This document shows positions 58,079 to 64,000 of a stretch of 64,000 bases of DNA, piece after piece. The stretch's first letter is position 1, and every line of letters begins with the position of its first letter. Source of the DNA: Phallusia mammillata (Eukaryota; Chordata; Ascidiacea; Phlebobranchia; Ascidiidae); the NCBI GenBank assembly GCA_003260075.1, contig QLIY01000108.1:188611-252610 (forward strand), read 5' to 3'. Below the pieces are notes generated by a model. That model was not told the DNA's origin, did no database searches, and saw nothing but the letters and a program-made list of their open reading frames with translations. The position numbers were made by a program, and so were the translations under genes.

Positions 58079-58769
58079 CCTCCCTATATTAAACAACAAA
58101 ACATAAATGTTAAGAATGGCTTTTCATCAGTCAAAAAAGACAATGCATTCATATAGCTTTCAGTAATATGCCTTCGCGGTTGTACTGCTTAAGCTATTAC
58201 TTTACAGTGGAAGAATTAAACATTGTCACCATCGCTTTACAGGCGTAAGTCATGGATTGACATCTTAAGCGTGTTGGCAACTCAGTAAACTTAAGAGCTG
58301 ATTCAGTTCGTGGGTGAATTTTAACTTACAGGAAATGTAGGATTTGTTGCAACATGATTGTAGGTGGTTGCAAAAAATGTTACTACTAATTAACTTACTT
58401 TTTGCTAAACTGTCTTTAGCAACCAGACTATAAAAACATCTAACGCAAAATTTTGTTTTGCTTCTACGATCACGTTTTTAGACGTTGACTCTTCTTAAAA
58501 ATTCTTAACACTGTAGTGTTGACGTATACGTCTTCTCCTTCAGGCTGCAGTCCCGTCGTCTGTTTCATTTGTGTTATAGACCCTAACGCACCCACGCTCA
58601 AATTTAACAGGAAGCTGCGCAACACTGTCAATTGAAAACATTGAAACACAGAGTATGCACAAACACATAAGAAACGTGCCTTGGACTCAGATCACGTCAC
58701 ATTTTCAAGCTCGTGAATAGAAAATGCATTTTTTTGTTTTGTTTCGTTAACGCCTTTTTCAGCGAAACG

Positions 58770-58846
<77 letters not shown>

Positions 58847-59723
58847 TTTACCACCAAAACTATTTTTCAGTCATACTTGGTGGCCCACACAAGATCAAAA
58901 TAGTAGCTAGAGCACCACCCGTAATTTTAGCTCAGCTTTTTGGACATAAAGCACGTCTATGTATTACGATCATCAACTTGACATTGTTTGCAACGTTCTT
59001 AAACCAATACTGATTTAACAGACATATGCGCAATATCAGTTACTTTCAAAAAACTGATTGTTCTGGTTCGATGCGTGTTTTTCTAAACTTGTTTAAACTG
59101 ATTAACACCCCAAAGCTGACTTTCTTCAAAGAGATTAAGTCTACAAGATACAATACTTACTTATAAATTTACACGTGACGTTACATCAAAATCATTTGGT
59201 ACAAAACAATCTTTGTGTCAAATGACCATGAGCAAAATGAGTATTAGGTACTTTTACACAACACAGAACTCACGTGGCGGCCCATAGTTTGCTGACCCCT
59301 GATGTACACTAAGACTGCTGCATAAAACTCAATTATAAGTTCGAACGCCATGTAATAATATAGTTACTGAAATAAAGAGTCATGTGGCAATAATAAGTCC
59401 CAAAATAAACGCAACTACCAGTTATCAATCGTGATGCAAACTTAAAACACGCATTGAAAGAAGGGTCTATTAATCACGTCCTATTCAGCTAATGCTTAAC
59501 TGTCAGCTAAACGCTTAATTCTATTGTATAGTAGTGCATACGTGAGCTACGTAGATATGACAAATGCTCAAAGGATTTATTATTACGTCATAATGACTGG
59601 CAAGTTCGCGGTATGAGTAAACGCCATGTGCAAGACAGGAACCTATCAGCAACGTCACCAGTAATTAACAGAACAACAGTAAACACAACAATAAGGCTTA
59701 CATTAGCTGCAGACGGTGTATAC

Positions 59724-60222
59724 CAGGTGTGGCCAACACGTCGATCGTCTGCTTTTGACTGGTCGATAGCACTAAATTCTCCATTACTAATCAAAAGCTT
59801 ATCAATTGAAAAACAAATTAAATAATATAAAACAGCACTTCTGACATTTTGACACAACCCACAAATGTGCAATGAGACAATAATAATGTAAATGTCACTC
59901 TCTTTGTTGGGTAACAATTGTGATTTTCGTTTGTCGTCACAACTTTAATGTTTGCGTTAACGAAGCAGTTGCAATTGATTGAGGAGATTTAAAAGTTTGA
60001 AAAATATGTACATATGCGACGTTTTATTGTTGCAAGAACTAGGTGATGCTTTATAATAAAACTCATGAATATAAATATGTGGTAATTGTCAATCAAATCT
60101 CATGCAGAAATTTGCGTTATTGCTTTGTGTAAGTGGTAGCCTAAATTACTACTGATCAGTCGATCGTGTGCAATTAAGAAAATTTTTGTCGATCTTAACG
60201 ACTAACAAGTTGGCCACCCCTG
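59724..60222. mobile_element. hAT-like element, exact 8-bp target duplication
   Basis: The ends CAGGTGTGGCCAAC and GTTGGCCACCCCTG are inverted; CGATCG-containing sub-terminal motifs are shared. GTGTATAC flanks both sides (59716-59723, 60223-60230). Confidence 0.85.
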
Positions 60223-61010
60223 GTGTATACAATATGTTGCTTTTCAAAAAATTAGAATTCAATACTACAAATGGTGGCAGTGGCTATCAAACTGTTTTGT
60301 TATGTGACTAGTGACTTTAATTTTTACTTAATTCGGCTCATTATATGCTGCCACTTCGACCCAAAACACAGAAGTTACATCTGCTTAATCTGGTTTGCAC
60401 TACTGTAAGACAAAAGCTCAGTATGCATCTGAAGTATAATTTGCGGAGCATAACCGTATTTCAGTATAGTATACAGCGCGTTTAAACTTATTACTCATAC
60501 TTTAACAAATCAAAACTATAATAAATCATATCCCTCAATTACTCATTCAAAGGCACCCCAATATCAGTAAAACAACTCAAACAACAATCTGCAAAACACA
60601 TAACTGAAGCATAATGGTGTTAGTTAATACCGCTTCTTTCGCCTCAAAAATCGCCCTGTATCGTCACTGATGTTATTAGTTATTTGCATGTATATATTTT
60701 CACATCACACTTTTAAGGGTCACAGACTGACTAAATGCACGACAGAAAAACTGATCGTATTTGTGCGACAGTTGCAGACATATGTGCTTTTAATTCAGTA
60801 AAATTTCGAGCAGAATAGCTTCTGGCATTTTAACCTCGACGTTGTTATGGCTTGGCTTTATCTCGCTATTACTTGTGGTCGTCGCAAAAATGTGTCTATC
60901 AAACTGCCAACGACACGCTGAAAACACATACCTTGTTGTTAACACGCCATTTAACTGTTTAGAACCCGAAATTAAAATTAAATTTATAAATTGTTAACAT
61001 ATACAATAAA

Positions 61011-61248
61011 ATCATCGAGCCAATACATGATAAGCAGCAGACAGTGCACACTGTTTCGACCTATAAGTTCGTTAATGCCCAACTGTGGCATTGGACAGGT
61101 TAATAAAGCATGGCTTTTTAGCCTGTTGCTCCCAACAAACTGGTGTTCGTGTCGTAAGGTGGCTACCATTAGCTTATACCGCCGACCTCTCGTCACCAGC
61201 TGAACTGATGAGACATTATGGGCCGAAACAACGTGCACATGTCTGCAA
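61011..61248 (+). mobile_element. Foldback retroposon-like family, copy 4
   Basis: It has GAGCCAATACATGATAAGCAG, then CAGACAGTGCACACTGTTTCGACCTATAAG, and ends with a degenerate inverse of it. The middle (CTCCCAACAAACTGG, ACCTCTCGTCACCAGCTG) is shared with copy 2. Confidence 0.6.
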
Positions 61249-62786
61249 CTTTGCATATACCGCTATGCAAAAAAAAAACGCAATGAAAATGCATATTTGC
61301 CGTTCATAGAAACTACACTCTTGAAATTAGTTACCAATTGAAAGTCCCTATGTGCAAAATAAACTATTGTATCCCAAAGAAAACGAAATCGGAGTTTTTA
61401 TATTCTCGTTGCTGAGTAAGAAGGCAAACTTAAACCCAATATAGTTCCAGGAAAGTTTTTGCCAAGATTTAACTCAGGCCAGATCTCCAGTTTATTAAAA
61501 AATATAATGGTTTCGCCCTAACGTGCCAATAAACAAAATCACAACATATTATAGTATGACAATATGGGCCCATTTCCCACACTTAATGCCGGAACCAAAC
61601 GAGGCCGCTTCGTCAAAAACAACTGTTACGATTTGGCAGATTCTTATCAGTAAGACGAAATAGACATTTTGCGAACCAAAATTGAAGATTTTTCAATCAA
61701 TTCTAGTTACATATCTATTTGTAGTTTTCGGTGGGGCTAAATCAGTCCTAATAATTAGAGTTTTCGGTCCCAAAGTCGGAACTGAAACTGTTTTCACTGC
61801 TTATGCAATATTGGGGCATAGAAATCGTGCCTTTACTGATATTGATGTCTGTTGTTGTTGAACTGTTGGATGTGACATTGCCAAAATATTTAGCAAGGCA
61901 ATTTGTTAGACTTCGCCAGTTGGACAGAAATAAATAAGAGGAACTTTGCTTCATCATTGCAGATGTAGAAAAATGCTATGGTATTTGCCGTTGGTTAAAG
62001 TACATGTACTTTTTTAGCTGCTGGTACACTTTCGTTTAATAAAGTTTATAATAAATTTAAGTCACCAAAACCCTAATAGTTTAAAACCATATGGGATCGA
62101 ATGCCAAAACCCTCGTACTATTCCGCCCCTCTGTGTAACAGTCCCGAAGTGCTGTAATACTCTAATACAGCACAAATTCTCAACATTGCAAACTTACCAC
62201 TCTCATAAACAAATCTTTTACTACTTCAAGTGCTGCATCTACTGTTTCTACTCAAAACTACTTGCTATTAATTAAAATTTAGAATATCAAATAACTGACT
62301 GTGGCTGGTTACAGGTGCTATTCAAAACACTATGCTGGGCTTAGTTAAACGTCGGTTGTGGCGACGTGTTCTTTCGCCCAAATTCAGGGTTTAATTATGC
62401 CGTAACTGGCAATTACCTTCGTTGTGGCCGCGCCTATTGTGATGAAATAACCGCCCACAAAAAAAGCCTTACATCTCTTCCAGTGAGTACAAGCTATTTC
62501 TACGCTCTAACGCGGTTAAAAAATATCTTGATCACTGGTTCTTGACCTGCGGTTTGTTGCGTGAAAATTTCTGTAATATATTTTAGTTCAGCCGATATTC
62601 AAGCTTCAATAACCACGTGTTGGGTCTCAAACTGCTTATTTACAGTGTATTTTATTAAATATTGCTTTAATTTCTAACCAATCGCGTCATGTTTTTTTTT
62701 GGAATTTGGATCAATGGCAATGACATTCAGATAAACTACAGGTTTAGTTTGTGCTATTTATGAATTTGTCATTAAAATATTTGTAC

Positions 62787-62951
62787 AAAAACAGGACAGC
62801 TTTTTTTCCTTCTAAATATGAATAGCACGATTTTGAAAGTGCTTTTAGGACAACATATAAGAGACAACCAACAACTTAAGTATGCAAATCTACAAGAGGT
62901 TATTATTGTACACTTTTCATATTTAGAAGGAAATAAGCTCTCCTGTTTTTG
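62787..62951. repeat. Foldback element, arms of about 36 bp
   Basis: AAAACAGGACAGC...CCTTCTAAATATGAA at the left is answered by TTCATATTTAGAAGG...GCTCTCCTGTTTT at the right, with a few mismatches. No coding content. Confidence 0.6.
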
Positions 62952-63380
62952 TTAACAATTTCCTTGCTCTGTTTTACAGTCGTATGTTGCTCCAGCTGTG
63001 ACATCACACAGCGTGCAACAAACCGCGTTTTAAAGTTTGAACAAATAAACATATGAACGTTTTCAAATATAATCTTTTGCATTACTATGTCATTCGATTT
63101 CTTTCGTGCCCGAAAAGCGTCATGACGACCGTAATTACGTCAAGGAACTGAAAAGTGACGTCATAATGGTCAATTCTTGGGTGGACACCAACGTTGCTTA
63201 TTTTTCTTGGTCAAACTTTACCGGCACTTACTGAAAATTGCAAATCGCAGCCACGTTTTTGCGCATGCGGTTTATTTTGATTTCCGCAATAACTCGGTAA
63301 AACCTGTTTGCCCTTATGTCTTGTTTGTATTAAAATCAACGCATGGTTAGGCGTGCTTTGGTTATCAATACAACATAGTT

Positions 63381-63445
63381 CAGTGATTTTTAACCGGTGT
63401 TCAGTGAAAAATCGTCGTTCATAGAACACCGGTTAAAAATCACTG
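63381..63445. repeat. 65-bp palindromic element with perfect 22-bp arms
   Basis: CAGTGATTTTTAACCGGTGT plus TC (63381-63402) is exactly inverted at 63424-63445. The CAG...CTG ends are hAT-like, but the flanks show no 8-bp duplication, so it may be an internal-deletion derivative. Confidence 0.65.
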
Positions 63446-63529
63446 GTTTAACACGTTGGGTGCAAATAGCTTTTATTGTATGAAAGTAATTAACCACGAC
63501 CAACGGTCTGAATGCTCCATCGTGATTTT

Positions 63530-64000
63530 GCTTCATGCAGGGAGTCGAACCGGAACTGAACCCGAACCCACGAACCGGTTTGAGCGGTTAAATTCATTAA
63601 ACCCGAACCGAACCCGAACCGCTAATTACGATTTTCTAAAAACCCGAACCGGAGTTGAACCCCATATTTTGTTTTGCGTTGGACCCGAACCGGAACTGAA
63701 CCAGTAAAAAAATCAGTCTGTTTTATGTTTTGTATTTTTTTTTTCAAAACAGCGCACTTAAGCAAACGCGAGANGTTTTGCGTTGGACCCGAACCGGAAC
63801 TGAACCAGTAAAAAAATCAGTCTGTTTTATGTTTTGTATTTTTTTTTTCAAAACAGCGCACTTAAGCAAACGCGAGATAACGTGTCAAAAAATACAATGT
63901 ACGGTCAAAAATCTTTTGGGATTTGATAACCCAGGAAGATGATAGATAGAAATAAATTGAAACGAATGAAAATTTGAACCGGTTTAAAAACCGCAAACCG
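63530..64000. repeat. CCCGAACCGG-rich repeat, runs off the window
   Basis: The motif ACCCGAACCGG or variants recur many times. A block of about 100 bases (63671-63773) is repeated at 63775-63876 with a single N between, again like an assembly join. The right end is outside the window. Confidence 0.55.

Larger units (their letters stand above)
58079..64000. other. Repeat-rich region without recognised genes
   Basis: Only repeats could be supported. A run of 77 C fills 58770-58846 and creates a false polyproline frame. A minus-strand frame at 61748-61957 shows no splice signals or known motif. Confidence 0.55.

Noticed and set aside
58713-58910. Plus-strand polyproline frame
   Set aside because: It comes from the 77-C run at 58770-58846, which I regard as an assembly or sequencing artefact.
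61748-61957. Minus-strand 69-codon frame rich in Ser and Thr
   Set aside because: No acceptor, donor or known motif, and it lies in a repeat-rich region; a chance frame is the simpler explanation.

Overview
The window reads as animal nuclear DNA. Genes are split by many short GT-AG introns, intergenic DNA is AT-rich, transposon relics are dense, and the encoded proteins are metazoan: a Nemo-like kinase, a class C GPCR of the metabotropic glutamate receptor type, and a secreted mosaic of TSP1, ShK and trypsin domains. Compact introns, very high allelic divergence and the domain mix suggest a tunicate such as an ascidian. That is an inference; nothing in the sequence names the species.

Layout. 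(1) About 1.7-19 kb, plus strand: a tandem array of five small secreted proteins (here A-E), each with a tiny first exon, a signal-peptide exon ending in phase 2, and a cysteine-rich domain ending in C-x-C. A probable sixth, broken member lies between A and B. The cysteine pattern resembles cystine-knot ligands (NGF/Spaetzle or IL-17 type) but I cannot assign it to a named family. This array is the most interesting part of the window. (2) 22.2-30.4 kb, minus strand: a 12-exon, 557-aa secreted serine protease with TSP1-TSP1-ShKT-TSP1-TSP1-like-trypsin order. (3) 34.8-43.4 kb, minus strand: a 9-exon Nemo-like kinase (397 aa). (4) 44.8-58.1 kb, minus strand: a 21-exon, 876-aa metabotropic-glutamate-receptor-like GPCR. 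For every model the exon phases chain and the summed coding length is divisible by three. 58-64 kb holds repeats only.

Repeats. There are at least eleven short non-autonomous hAT-like elements, most with exact 8-bp target duplications, a tRNA-derived SINE with a 17-bp target duplication, a longer repeat carrying a 73-nt tRNA-like body, a foldback retroposon-like family in four copies, and a 113-bp tandem array.

Assembly caution. About twenty runs of 9-12 G or C (and four longer ones), and single Ns, mostly separate two near-identical adjacent copies of the same sequence. These look like allelic copies joined by the assembler, not biology. Three such joins duplicate parts of exons (protease, kinase, receptor). 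I left those copies out of the gene models.
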